The notes beneath the pieces are model-generated. The model worked only from the letters and a program-made list of their open reading frames with translations, had not been told where the DNA came from and ran no database searches. The position numbers and the translations under genes were made by a program. Positions 54,390 to 63,721 of a stretch of 64,000 nt of DNA are shown in pieces. The first letter of the stretch is position 1. Every line of letters begins with the position of its first letter. This DNA comes from an uncultured Thermotogae bacterium. GTDB taxonomy: Bacteria; Thermotogota; Thermotogae; Mesoaciditogales; Mesoaciditogaceae. The stretch spans positions 48,783 to 112,782 of the forward strand of contig CAJXLN010000001.1 in NCBI GenBank assembly GCA_913056255.1, read 5' to 3'.

Positions 54390-56768
54390 CTACTTCTTTT
54401 TATTCTTTTTAGTTTTTTTTGCTTTTTTTACTTTCTTCTCTTCTAATTTTGAAACTCTTTCGAGTTCTTTGCACACGAGGTAATTCACAGATCCTTTCGT
54501 GTAATTCATGAGTTTGTTCAATTTTCCAGCTTTTTTCCCCATAGCGATCTCTATCGCCTCATCAACGGTGTTGACAGTCCATATATGGAATTTACCTTTT
54601 TCTACCGCTTCGACAACTTCGGAACTAAGAACGAGATCATTCACATTCAAAGCTGGAATTATAACTCCTTGCTCACCTGTGAGGTTTTTATCGCGACAAA
54701 CCTTGAAAAATCCTTCTATTTTGTATGGAACGCCTCCAACAGGTTGAACATCTCCATTTTGGTTTATAGAACCGGTAACGGCGAGATGCTGTTTTATCGG
54801 AACTTTGGACAATGCCGAGATCAAAGCAAGCGTTTCTGCGAGAGAAGCACTATCACCATCCACCATGGAGTATGTCTGTTCAAAACTCAAAGTGGCTGCG
54901 AGAGAAAGCTTATCTTTCTGTGCGTATTTGGAAGAGAAGTAGCTTGAGAGTATAAGAACGGCTTTGGAGAATATTTTCCCAGACATGTTGGCTTCTCTTT
55001 GAATATCAACAACTCCCTGATTTCCAAGGTGCGTTTTTGCAGTGATCTTTACCGGTAAGCCGAAGGGATGATCGGAAGTTTGTAGAACTGTAAGTCCGTT
55101 TATTTGGCCAATGTGCTCTCCAGAAGTTTCTATCATGATTTCTCCTCGTTTCACATACTCAAGCATGTGATCTTCCTCAAGAGAATAACGATTCTCGATA
55201 GCACTCAAAGCCTTTTTCACCGCTCTGGCATCTATTACACGCTTTTTTAAAATCTTGGCCTTTCGGTCGCTTTCTATCAAAAGTGCCATGATCTTGTTGG
55301 GTTGCGCAGACAATTTGTCCTTTCTTTCCACAAGACGCATACCGTATTTCAAAATTTCTTCAATACCACTTCTGTTCAAGTGAAGCAATTTTTTAGATTC
55401 CACTATAGATCTCAACAGTTGAAGATAGTACTCAATTCCTTTTTCATCTGTTTTCAGCTCCCAATCAAATGAGGCTTTTATTTTGAAAAATTTTCTAAAG
55501 TCCGCTTCGTACTCGTAAAGGATATTGTAAATTCTGGAATCTCCTATCAATATTATTTTCAGATCGGCTGGTATTGGTTCTGGATTAAGAGTAACGGTTA
55601 CTCCGTAACCAAGATGATCTTGAATATTTTCAATTTTCAAATTCCCACTGTTAAGAAGTCGCTTGATGCCACTCCATGCAAACGGCGCCCTGAGTACATC
55701 TTCGGCGTTCAGAATTAAAAATCCACCGTTCGCACGATGAAATACGCCTGGACGTATGAATCTGAAATCGGTTTGAAGACTTCCCATCGTTGAATAGTAT
55801 TCAACTTTACCGAACAGATTGGCGTAAGTGGGATTGAATTCTTCCATAACAGGCGCACCTTTAATTTCGGAATTGTCCACTATGACGTTTACATCGTATC
55901 TGGCCATGAATTTCTCTTTATCAGTTTGTTCATTCCTGAGAACGGAAACGTTGTTTAGGATATCATTTTTTATCTTTTTTATATGCTCTACAGCGTTTGC
56001 GTTTTTTTTGAAATTCGCCACGAGTTCATCAAAAATGGGATTTATGGCGAATTTGGCGATCTCTCTGTCCAACTTATCCATCTTCGATTTCAATTCCAGA
56101 TCCAGGTTTCTGGATTTGTGAAGAGTGCCATCAATAAGCCGTTTGACTTTTATGATATTGTCTTCATATTCTTTTTTCTTTTTGAGAGGAAGCTTTTCAT
56201 AATCTTCCTGAGCCAATGGTTTTCCCTCTACAATAGGGACTGTGACGATACCCGTTGGCGTTATCTGAACAGCGAATCCAAGTTCTAAACTCTTCTGATT
56301 CAAGCTGTCCCAAAGTTCTTTCTTCTTGGTGGCGTATTTTTCTTCAATGTTGGATCTCTGCTTTTCATAATCATTACTGCTGAAAGCTTTTTTTATGGAA
56401 TCTAAAACTTCTCTTTTAAGAACTGAAATCGTGGATTTGAATTTCTGGGCGCGTCCCGCTTCAAAAGATATGGCTCTGGGTGAAAGAGGATCAACGAAGT
56501 TGTAAACATACACCCAATCTTTGGGAGTCTCCATTTTAGACGCAGCTCGCTTCAAAAACTCTCTCACGAAAGTATGCCTACCACTTCCGGTTGGGCCTAC
56601 AACGAATACGTTGTAGTTCTTGTTATCCAGGTTAAGTGCATCGCTGAGTGCCTCATTGGCTCGCTCTTGATAAACGAAACTCGATTTCAATTTGACTTCT
56701 CTTGTGGACTTTGGCAACTTAAATTTCGAAAGATCGATTTTAAGGTCATGCATATGAAGTTCCTTCAC
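54390..56768 (-). CDS. Lon-like ATP-dependent protease (AAA_32/S16)
   Basis: 792 residues, GTG start after AAGGAGGT. N-terminal ATPase with GPTGSGRHT (58-66), where the Walker A lysine is Arg-His, a variation I recall in this Lon-like group but cannot verify here. Long coiled-coil insert 115-290 (KKKEYEDNIIKVKRL). Protease domain about 590-760 with the Ser in DGDSASLAETL and the Lys in VGGVPYKIEGF. Distinct from the true LonA, which lacks such an insert. Probably degrades misfolded or signal proteins. Confidence 0.9.
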   Translation of the reverse strand: MKELHMHDLKIDLSKFKLPKSTREVKLKSSFVYQERANEALSDALNLDNKNYNVFVVGPTGSGRHTFVREFLKRAASKMETPKDWVYVYNFVDPLSPRAISFEAGRAQKFKSTISVLKREVLDSIKKAFSSNDYEKQRSNIEEKYATKKKELWDSLNQKSLELGFAVQITPTGIVTVPIVEGKPLAQEDYEKLPLKKKKEYEDNIIKVKRLIDGTLHKSRNLDLELKSKMDKLDREIAKFAINPIFDELVANFKKNANAVEHIKKIKNDILNNVSVLRNEQTDKEKFMARYDVNVIVDNSEIKGAPVMEEFNPTYANLFGKVEYYSTMGSLQTDFRFIRPGVFHRANGGFLILNAEDVLRAPFAWSGIKRLLNSGNLKIENIQDHLGYGVTVTLNPEPIPADLKIILIGDSRIYNILYEYEADFRKFFKIKASFDWELKTDEKGIEYYLQLLRSIVESKKLLHLNRSGIEEILKYGMRLVERKDKLSAQPNKIMALLIESDRKAKILKKRVIDARAVKKALSAIENRYSLEEDHMLEYVKRGEIMIETSGEHIGQINGLTVLQTSDHPFGLPVKITAKTHLGNQGVVDIQREANMSGKIFSKAVLILSSYFSSKYAQKDKLSLAATLSFEQTYSMVDGDSASLAETLALISALSKVPIKQHLAVTGSINQNGDVQPVGGVPYKIEGFFKVCRDKNLTGEQGVIIPALNVNDLVLSSEVVEAVEKGKFHIWTVNTVDEAIEIAMGKKAGKLNKLMNYTKGSVNYLVCKELERVSKLEEKKVKKAKKTKKNKKK

Positions 56769-56954
56769 TGTGTTACCTCCTTCCTTCCTTCATGCTATAG
56801 TTTACACCATATAGGGAAAAAATGTGATACTTGAAACCTCACAATGTGCGTGAATGTAACAAGGAATGTTAAGATCAAACTTAGAGCTTATCCCTAAACA
56901 AAAATAAGAGCGGGATTGCCCTTCGGCACTCGTTACTTCGGTATTCCTGACAGA

Positions 56955-56987
56955 GTGGGATTCTCCAGTGGAGAATATTTTTCCCAC
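56955..56987. other. Nested hairpin in the noncoding block
   Basis: Inner arms TTCTCC/GGAGAA around AGT and outer arms GTGGGA/TCCCAC, with a T-run in between. It precedes many copies of GAAGCCGAGAGC-like sequence. Could be a terminator or part of a structured RNA. Confidence 0.4.
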
Positions 56988-57077
56988 TTCTATAACCGAA
57001 ACCGATAGGTTGAGAAGCGAAGCCGAGAGCGGTAGCCGAGTGGCTTTGAACTATGTCCTTAATTTGTGGGTTGACTT

Positions 57078-57236
57078 TATAACTTTGAAATCTAAATCAT
57101 TTTTCGCTTTGCAAGCGATAAGGGAATTTTTTTCGAAGCCTTATCAAGACCGAATCGCTCGTTTATCCATCTTTCAGTTCACACAGCGAGTGGAGGGATA
57201 TGTTGCACCTATAATCCATTCGAATCGCGGCTACCG
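57078..57236 (+). repeat. About 160-bp dispersed repeat, copy A
   Basis: From ATAACTTTGAAATC to about CGGCTACCGCC. The reverse complement occurs at 63485-63646 with a handful of substitutions and a one-base length change, which breaks any shared reading frame and so speaks against coding. Inside is a small conserved hairpin TCGCTT..AAGCGA. The surrounding 56800-57560 contains further short repeats (GAAGCCGAGAGC at 57016, AGCCGAGAGTGC near 57340, AGCCGAGAAGC near 57362) and no supported gene. Confidence 0.75.
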
Positions 57237-57607
57237 CCTTGGTCGTAAAAGTGAAAAAGATGTTGCCACTGGCAACTTCACTCCTCGCTTTTGTGAACTT
57301 CCAGATGGCGAGCTCATATGTCTTGATACAGACTTCGAGGAGCCGAGAGTGCTTTTTAGAGCCGAGAAGCAATAGCTGCGAGCGGGAGAGTAGAATAAAA
57401 AAATCTTTGTTTTGACGGCTGCCAAAAACAGTAGCCGTGAAGTCGTAAACGATAATACTTGAAAGTTAAAGATATCGTGATTATTTAAGGATAGGTTCTT
57501 AGAATGTTTAAATTTATTCGTAACATTTATCGTAATCTTGACACACATTAAGAGTTGAAACATCTTTTGTTGTATAATCCTTGAAACTCATTCATGGAGG
57601 CTAAAAA

Positions 57608-58378
57608 ATGCGTGTGGGAATAATAGGCATTGGAAACATAGGATCGATAATTGCCGATCTTCTAATAAAACAAGGACATGAATTGTTCTTGATCAACAGG
57701 CATGCGAATAAACTCAAAAAATTCGAAGAAATTGCCAATACGTACTCAGACGTGGAAAAACTACCAGAAGTGGATGCGTTGTTTTTGTGTGTGAAACCTC
57801 AAGATGCCCCTGGAGTGCTGAAAAAAATTCCGCGTTCCAAATTCCGAAGATTGTTTGTCAGCACGGTAACAGGGTTCACAATTGAAGAAATAACTTCATA
57901 CGTAAACGATGATGTCACTAGAATAATGCCTAACATACCGATTTCGATCGGCAAGGGCGTTATAGGCATATCTTACAGTAAAGAATGTTCAAAAAGAAAA
58001 GATGAAGTTCAAAAACTATTGATGCCATTTGGAAAACTGGTGGAAGTAGACGAATCACTACTTCCAGCAGTAACTGCGCTGAGTGGCAGTGGTCCAGCCT
58101 TCACTTTCGTGATCATAGAATCTTTGGTGGATGCCGGGTTAAAACTCGGACTGTCTTACGAAACTGCTATGAAACTCATTATTGAAACATTCCGAGGATC
58201 AGCCGAACTTCTTGAACGAGAAGGAAAACACCCCGGTGAGCTTCGACATTTAGTCACTTCCCCTGCAGGAACAAGTATAGAAGGAATATACTCGCTTGAG
58301 CAACAGGGCCTCCGCGGTATCTTGATGAAGACCATATTCGATACCTACAAACGTGCAATTGAGTTGCAGGAAATCTGA
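57608..58378 (+). CDS. proC: Pyrroline-5-carboxylate reductase
   Basis: Last step of proline synthesis. 256 residues, ATG after GGAGG. Rossmann motif IIGIGNIGSIIA, CVKPQD, IMPNIPISIGKG, and the signature LSGSGPAFTF near 160 with VTSPAGTSIEGI at the end. TATAAT at 57574-57579 lies 28 bp upstream, with no good -35 at proper spacing (TTGACA at 57539 is too far). Shorter than average (about 265-275), without missing motifs. Confidence 0.92.
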   Translation: MRVGIIGIGNIGSIIADLLIKQGHELFLINRHANKLKKFEEIANTYSDVEKLPEVDALFLCVKPQDAPGVLKKIPRSKFRRLFVSTVTGFTIEEITSYVNDDVTRIMPNIPISIGKGVIGISYSKECSKRKDEVQKLLMPFGKLVEVDESLLPAVTALSGSGPAFTFVIIESLVDAGLKLGLSYETAMKLIIETFRGSAELLEREGKHPGELRHLVTSPAGTSIEGIYSLEQQGLRGILMKTIFDTYKRAIELQEI

Positions 58379-58447
58379 TGCGACACCCCTTTTGGTAAAT
58401 GACTGTGTTGTTGAAGTGGAAGAATTGATAAACACTCCCAACGGAGC

Positions 58448-58502
58448 AAGTTGTTTTTACGCATTCGCCTCCATCCTACTTCGTTGAGGATGGAGACTTC
58501 TG
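58448..58502 (-). repeat. Hairpin repeat, copy A (IS200/IS605-end-like)
   Basis: CTCCATCCT and AGGATGGAG (58469-58498) pair perfectly around ACTTCGTTG. Read on the minus strand it matches 63722-63775 over about 50 bases, with changes that mostly keep pairing. It lies in the gap between convergent proC and livF and may also act as their shared terminator. Imperfect hairpins of this look occur at IS200/IS605 ends; no transposase or tnpB is present. Confidence 0.55.
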
Positions 58503-58511
58503 CTGATTATG

Positions 58512-59234
58512 TTAAACTGTAATGCCCAGGTAAGCTTGACGAACTTCGTCATTTGCTAAAAGTTCTTTTCCCTTTCCCTCAAGAACGATATTTCCCGTTT
58601 CCAGAACGTAGCCGTGGTCCGCAATGGACAAAGCTGCCGCTGCATTTTGTTCCACAAGAAGAACTGTTTTCCCTTCACTTTTGACTTTTTTTATAACGTC
58701 AAAAACCTCTTTGACGATCAATGGTGCCAATCCCAACGACGGTTCATCCAGCATCAAAATATCCGGATTAGCCATCAGAGCTCGTCCAATGGCGAGCATT
58801 TGCTGTTCTCCACCAGACAGGGTACCTCCCATCTGTTTTAAGCGTTCTTTGAGCACTGGAAAAAGCTCAAGCACCCACTTACGATCACTCTTTATTCCAT
58901 TTATATCTTTCCTGAAATACGCACCCATACGAAGATTTTCATCTACCGTGAGATTCGGAAATATTCTTCTTCCCTCCGGAGACAAGCTGATACCTAATTT
59001 GACAATGGCGTCAGTTCTCAAATGAGAGATATCCCTCGACTTGTAAAAGATCTTGCCTTTTATACCTTTCAAAAGACCCATTATAGAATTCAAAGTGGAA
59101 GTTTTCCCAGCACCGTTAGCACCTATCAGGGTTGTTATTTCCCCTTTGAACACATTTATGTTTATTCCCTTAACTGCATGGATAGCTCCGTAATAAACGT
59201 TGAGTTTCTCTAATTTCAACAGAACTTCAGACAT
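58512..59234 (-). CDS. livF: Branched-chain amino acid ABC transporter ATPase LivF
   Basis: 240 residues from ATG 59234, nine bases after GGAG; overlaps livG by 8 bp. Walker A GANGAGKTSTLNSIMG, signature LSGGEQQMLAIGRALM, Walker B ILMLDEPSLGLAP, and VEQNAAAALSIADHGYVLE, diagnostic of LivF. Powers amino acid import with LivG. Confidence 0.95.
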   Translation of the reverse strand: MSEVLLKLEKLNVYYGAIHAVKGININVFKGEITTLIGANGAGKTSTLNSIMGLLKGIKGKIFYKSRDISHLRTDAIVKLGISLSPEGRRIFPNLTVDENLRMGAYFRKDINGIKSDRKWVLELFPVLKERLKQMGGTLSGGEQQMLAIGRALMANPDILMLDEPSLGLAPLIVKEVFDVIKKVKSEGKTVLLVEQNAAAALSIADHGYVLETGNIVLEGKGKELLANDEVRQAYLGITV

Positions 59235-60096
59235 AGCTTTCATCTCCAAGGTACGCCTCTATGACTTTCTTGTCGCTTTGGATTTCCTTTGGAACACCAT
59301 GCGCGATGATTTTACCGTAATCAAGAACGTAAATCCTTTCACAGATCTTCATAACGAATTTCATGTCATGTTCTATCAGAAGGATCGTCAGCGAAAATTT
59401 CTCTCTTATATTCTCTATGAATTCCAAGAGTTCTTGAGTTTCTTGTCCATTCATGCCGGCTGCAGGTTCGTCTAAAAGAAGCAAAGACGGTTTTGTTGCA
59501 AGAGCACGGGCTATCTCGAGTTTTCTTTGAGGTCCGTACGGAAGCGCAGACGCCTTGAGGTGTGCGTACTTATCTAAGCCAACCTCTTTAAGCAAATCAT
59601 GAGCGTAAGACTTCATCTTTCTTTCAACTTTAAGGTAATCAGGTGTTTTCAGAACAGCGCTCCAAAACCACGGCTTCCAGTGTGGTTTGGGAAATTCAGA
59701 AGGATTATGAGCGTGCAGGATTTTTTTTGCCTTGTAATTTTGTAACCATGAATGTTCTGCAGTCATAACATTTTCAAGAACGCTCATTTCAGAAAAGAGG
59801 CGTATATTTTGAAAGGTTCTTGCAATACCAAGATGAGTGGTAATTTGCGGCTTTATACCGGTTATATTTATACCATTGAACGTAATGGTTCCAAAAGTGG
59901 GTTTGTATATACCTGTTATCATGTTAAAAATGGTCGTTTTGCCGGCGCCGTTAGGTCCTATGAGACCTATTAGTTCGCCTTTGTTCAGGTATCCGTTAAA
60001 AGAATCAACAGCCGTCAAACCTCCAAATCTAATGGTCAGGTTCTCAAGCTTAAGAACTTCTTTTTTTGCTGCATCTTTGCCTTTAATCTTGATCAC
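59227..60096 (-). CDS. livG: Branched-chain amino acid ABC transporter ATPase LivG
   Basis: 289 residues, GTG start overlapping livM by 14 bp. Walker A GPNGAGKTTIFNMITG, LGIARTFQNIRLF (LivG Q-loop), signature shows PYGPQRKLEIARALA where most ABC proteins have LSGGQ, Walker B LLLLDEPAAGMN, and IEHDMKFVMKICERIYVLD. The altered signature PYGPQ is normal in LivG. Works with LivF. Confidence 0.95.
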   Translation of the reverse strand: MIKIKGKDAAKKEVLKLENLTIRFGGLTAVDSFNGYLNKGELIGLIGPNGAGKTTIFNMITGIYKPTFGTITFNGINITGIKPQITTHLGIARTFQNIRLFSEMSVLENVMTAEHSWLQNYKAKKILHAHNPSEFPKPHWKPWFWSAVLKTPDYLKVERKMKSYAHDLLKEVGLDKYAHLKASALPYGPQRKLEIARALATKPSLLLLDEPAAGMNGQETQELLEFIENIREKFSLTILLIEHDMKFVMKICERIYVLDYGKIIAHGVPKEIQSDKKVIEAYLGDESYV

Positions 60097-61144
60097 CTGC
60101 TTTCTTCGAGAAATAATTGTAAATGTATTGCCAACTCAATTCGTCTTTGCCCATAATACCTTTTCGTCTAAAGAGCATGATAAGAATGAAAATGATCGCG
60201 AAAATCAACATACTCATCCCTGGAATTCCTGGGATGTTTATACCAAAAAAGTTCATAGGTGATTCCACAATCCTCAACCATTGTGCAAAAAAAGCAAAAA
60301 ATATTGCTCCAAGTACAGCTCCAGATATGCTACCAAGTCCGCCAATGACTATCATTATCAATACAAAGAAAGTCAGCATTATTCCAAGACTCGTTGGTCT
60401 TGGATCGATCGTAGTGAGCCAATGAGCGTAAAGCGCCCCACCTATTCCGGCGAAGAAGCCACTTACCACAAATGATATTAATTGGTGCTTGAAAACATCT
60501 ATACCCATGGCGCGAGCTGCGACCGTATCTTCGGACATAGCACGAAGTGCTCGACCGTAGCTGCTGAATTTCAAACTGCCAATAACGATCACGGTTACCA
60601 GCAGCCATCCCCATGCCCACCAAATGGTGGTGTAAGGAGGTATGGACTTCAATCCAAGTGAACCGTTGGTAATGTTGTAAGAATTTTGAATGACAATTCT
60701 TATTATTTCAGCGAATCCAAAGGTTGCAATTGCGAAGTAATCTCCAGTTACTCTCAAAGAAGGATATCCAACCAGAAATGCTGCAAAGGCCGCAACTAAC
60801 CCTCCTATAATCGTGGCTGGTAAAAATCCCATTTGAATGCTGTTCAATGGCCAGATAAGTGGTTCAATGAAAAAAGACATTGCTTTTTGCTGAATGGGCA
60901 AAGTTAAAAGCGCAGCGGTGTATGCACCAATTGCTATAAAACCCGCGTGTCCAAGAGAAAAAATTCCTGTTACACCGTTAACGAGTGTATAACTGACGGC
61001 CATTATACCGTATATGCCCATAAGTGTGATGATCCTAGGCCAATATCCACCGAATGAGTTACTTACCCACAGCAGAAAGAATCCAGTTCCTATCACAAAA
61101 AGAGTTGTAAGCACAAAATTCAATTTAAATGAAATTCGTTTCAT
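60083..61144 (-). CDS. livM: Branched-chain amino acid ABC permease LivM
   Basis: 353 residues, about ten membrane segments. LivM pattern: GIYGIMAVSYTLVNGVTGIFSLGHAGFIAIGAY near 43-75 and ALRAMSEDTVAARAMGIDVFKHQL (the ATPase-contacting loop) near 210-233. GGLGSISGAVLGAIFF late. Forms the channel with LivH, three bases downstream of it. Confidence 0.94.
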   Translation of the reverse strand: MKRISFKLNFVLTTLFVIGTGFFLLWVSNSFGGYWPRIITLMGIYGIMAVSYTLVNGVTGIFSLGHAGFIAIGAYTAALLTLPIQQKAMSFFIEPLIWPLNSIQMGFLPATIIGGLVAAFAAFLVGYPSLRVTGDYFAIATFGFAEIIRIVIQNSYNITNGSLGLKSIPPYTTIWWAWGWLLVTVIVIGSLKFSSYGRALRAMSEDTVAARAMGIDVFKHQLISFVVSGFFAGIGGALYAHWLTTIDPRPTSLGIMLTFFVLIMIVIGGLGSISGAVLGAIFFAFFAQWLRIVESPMNFFGINIPGIPGMSMLIFAIIFILIMLFRRKGIMGKDELSWQYIYNYFSKKAGDQD

Positions 61145-61147
61145 GTT

Positions 61148-62044
61148 CTACACCTTCTGCTCCGAATAGACTCTGAATATACCAGTTGGCCTGAACATTA
61201 ACAAGACGATCAGTATGACGTACGCAAAAGCATCTCTGTATCCGGCAAGATTTGGGAATAATCCCACAACGATTATTTCCGTCATTCCAAGTAAGAACCC
61301 TCCAACCAATGCCCCGGGAACAGAACCAATTCCACCTATAACCGCAGCGATGAAGGCTTTCATGCCGGGAACGAAGCCCATGTATGGTTGAACTTGAGGA
61401 TATCTCATGGCCCACATTATTCCAGATGTGGCGGCCAACATAGAACCGATTATAAAGGTCAAACTTATTATGTTGTTAACATTGGCACCCATCAAACTGG
61501 TGGTGGGAATATCGGTCGCTATTGCTCGCATCGCGGTACCCGTGTTGGTTCTGTACAACAACCAGAGAACCGCAAGAAGAAGAATGAAGGTAACTCCCAA
61601 TATGAAGAAAGTTAGCATTTGGATTCTCACATGACCGAATATCAAAGTCCTGTTGAAAAATTTTGGATAGATGTTGAAAGACTTGGGTATTCCTCCCCAC
61701 ACCACGACGGCAAGGCTTTCAAGAAAAAAAGACATTCCTATTGCCGTTATAAGAGAAGAAATTCTGGGAGCAGATCTTAGTGGTTTATATGCCACTTTTT
61801 CAACGGTGAAACCTAACAATCCTGCCAATGCAATACCGATAACAAAGGCTATCCACCACGGCATGCTCAAAGCAACCACAGCGTAAAGTGCAAAGTAAAC
61901 ACCCCACATCAATATATCACCATGAGCGAAGTTAATAAGTCTCAGTATTCCGTAAACCATTGTGTATCCTATGGCTATAAGTGCGTACAATCCACCCAGC
62001 AACAGACCATTTATGATATCTTGTATCAAATTACTGGAAGACAC
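61148..62044 (-). CDS. livH: Branched-chain amino acid ABC permease LivH
   Basis: 298 residues, GTG start after AAGGAGATG. Hydrophobic throughout: INGLLLGGLYALIAIGYTMVYGILRLINFAHGD near 11-43 is the LivH hallmark; GTAMRAIATDIPTTSLMGANV is the coupling loop; AVIGGIGSVPGALVGG late. Paired with LivM. Confidence 0.95.
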   Translation of the reverse strand: MSSSNLIQDIINGLLLGGLYALIAIGYTMVYGILRLINFAHGDILMWGVYFALYAVVALSMPWWIAFVIGIALAGLLGFTVEKVAYKPLRSAPRISSLITAIGMSFFLESLAVVVWGGIPKSFNIYPKFFNRTLIFGHVRIQMLTFFILGVTFILLLAVLWLLYRTNTGTAMRAIATDIPTTSLMGANVNNIISLTFIIGSMLAATSGIMWAMRYPQVQPYMGFVPGMKAFIAAVIGGIGSVPGALVGGFLLGMTEIIVVGLFPNLAGYRDAFAYVILIVLLMFRPTGIFRVYSEQKV

Positions 62045-62095
62045 TCACAATCATCTCCTTTTGAGAAATGAGGGAGCAGTATACTCCCTCTAATT

Positions 62096-63205
62096 TTACG
62101 GATTTATAGTTGTAACGTAGGTGAATTTTCCGTTTTTGACCTCATTAACGACTGCGGACTTTATCGTATTGCCGTATTTATCGATCGTGATATAGCCAGT
62201 AGCTCCTTCGAAATTTTTGGTAGTCCTCAACGCTTCAGCGATTTTCTCCAGATCAGTTGAATTTGCTCGTTTAATGGCATCTCTTAAAAGTAAGTAAGAA
62301 TCAAATCCCAACGCAGCGAGGGCAGAAGGAGAAGTTTTGTAAGTTGCCTCGTACTTCGCGACGAATTTTTTACCAATGGATGTGAAAGGATGAGCCGAAT
62401 TAAAGTGAGATGTGTAATACACACCATTCACAGCGTCTCCACCAATTTTGATGAGCTGCGGTGCTTCTGCACCATCACCTGCAAGAAAGGGACCAGTGTA
62501 TCCAAGTTGTCTCGCTTGTCGAGCCATAAGGGCAATTTCTGGATAGTATCCAGGAACGTAAAGAACATCAGGATGCTTGCTGAGAGCATCGGTAAGTTGG
62601 GCGCTGAAATCCTGATCACCTGATTGGTAGAATTCTCTGTACACCTTTCCACCCATAGCGACAAAATCCTTTATGAAGAAATTGGACAACCCAACGGAAT
62701 AGTCCTGAACGACGTCTGTAAGAACGACAGCAGTTCGTGCCTTTAAATTCTTGTACGCGAACACGGCAGCAACATGACCTTGAAATGGATCGACGAAACA
62801 TGCCCTGAACACGTAGTGTTTACCCTGAGTTACAAGTGGGTTTGTCGATGCTGGCGACAACATTGGAACATGCGCTTTCTCTGCTATTGATCCTCCTGCA
62901 AGCGAGTGAGAACTCGCTATTTCTCCTATTATCGCAACAACATGATTGTAGTCTATAAGTCGACTGACGATATTTGCCGCTTCGGTTTTGTCAGAACGAT
63001 TGTCCGCCACAATGAGCTCTATCTTCTTGCCGAGCACATCCGGATAAAGTGCCTGAGCAATCTTGGCACCTTGTAATGTCATCTCTCCAAAAGCGGCGAT
63101 ATTTCCCGTCATTGGAAAAGCGACACCGATCTTGATCGTCCCTGCTCCAAATGCAAAAGAAGCAAGAAGCATGGCAATACTTAAAATCACAAATACTTTT
63201 TTCAC
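62096..63205 (-). CDS. livK: Branched-chain amino acid binding protein LivK
   Basis: 369 residues from GTG 63205, seven bases after GGGAGG; an in-frame ATG at 63229 overlaps that site. Signal peptide to about residue 21 (LLASFAFGAG). Type I periplasmic binding fold: IKIGVAFPMTGNIAAFGEMTLQGA, ELIVADNRSDKTEAANIVSRLI, IGEIASSHSLAGGSIAEKAHVPMLSPASTNP, GYYPEIALMARQARQLGYTG. Ligand leucine, isoleucine, valine or a related amide; family-based. First gene of livKHMGF. Confidence 0.94.
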   Translation of the reverse strand: MKKVFVILSIAMLLASFAFGAGTIKIGVAFPMTGNIAAFGEMTLQGAKIAQALYPDVLGKKIELIVADNRSDKTEAANIVSRLIDYNHVVAIIGEIASSHSLAGGSIAEKAHVPMLSPASTNPLVTQGKHYVFRACFVDPFQGHVAAVFAYKNLKARTAVVLTDVVQDYSVGLSNFFIKDFVAMGGKVYREFYQSGDQDFSAQLTDALSKHPDVLYVPGYYPEIALMARQARQLGYTGPFLAGDGAEAPQLIKIGGDAVNGVYYTSHFNSAHPFTSIGKKFVAKYEATYKTSPSALAALGFDSYLLLRDAIKRANSTDLEKIAEALRTTKNFEGATGYITIDKYGNTIKSAVVNEVKNGKFTYVTTINP

Positions 63206-63259
63206 GTTGATCCCTCCCTTTTTATTCACCCATTCTTGGGCTGCACTAAATTTGCTCTA

Positions 63260-63288
63260 ATTTTACACCACAAAGAACTATAAGTCAA
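63260..63288 (-). promoter_or_regulatory. Promoter of the liv operon
   Basis: On the minus strand TTGACT (63288-63283), 17 bp, TAAAAT (63265-63260), about 55 bp before the livK start. Good sigma-A match. Confidence 0.8.
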
Positions 63289-63484
63289 GATTTAACTTGT
63301 TATAGATTGTGAAATCAAGAATTATAATAAAATATTTTATATTTCTGAAACATATATTTGATTCTTTAACTTAAGATGTGTTTAATAGAGTCTTTAACCG
63401 ACATGTCATACCGCCTCAAACAAGTTTTTTACTTATTACGCTCTCGGCTTCGCCTCGGTCGTAGACGTGACCGATAGCCGAGAA

Positions 63485-63646
63485 GCGACAGCTGCGATTT
63501 GAGTGGATTATAGGTGCAACATATCCCTCCATTCGCGGTGTGAACCGAAAGATGGACAAACGAGCGATTTGGTCTTGATAAGGCTTTGAAAAAAATTCCT
63601 CATCGCTTGAAAAGCGAAAAAAGATTTAGGTTTTAAAGTTATATTG
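63485..63646 (-). repeat. About 160-bp dispersed repeat, copy B
   Basis: Reverse-complement partner of 57078-57236. A GC-rich flank with CGCTCTCGGCTTCGCCTCGG follows at 63438-63480, echoing the GAAGCCGAGAGC units near copy A. The 63290-63943 stretch holds only these repeats, a palindrome and no supported gene. Confidence 0.75.
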
Positions 63647-63652
63647 ATTGTG

Positions 63653-63683
63653 TACTGTTACTTTATGCTCCTAAATTGTTGGA
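63653..63683. repeat. IS-end-like repeat, copy B
   Basis: Second copy of the 31-32-base sequence at 47351-47382 (ACTTTATGCTCCTAAATTG then TTGGA), continuing here into CACAC, which would give TGTGTCCAACAA on the other strand, the common look of IS3-family ends. Confidence 0.5.
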
Positions 63684-63721
63684 CACACTATATATTTAAT
63701 TATTCAACACGATTAACAAAT

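Noticed and set aside
56968..57375. Open frame of 135 codons in the repeat block
   Set aside because: The related repeat copy at 63485-63646 has a one-base length change that breaks the frame, and there is no good ribosome site, so conservation is at DNA level only.
57539..57579. TTGACA...TATAAT as a proC promoter
   Set aside because: The spacer is 29 bp, too long for sigma-A; only the -10 is kept as a hint.
56800..57600. CRISPR array
   Set aside because: Repeats are irregular in length and spacing and no cas gene is present.
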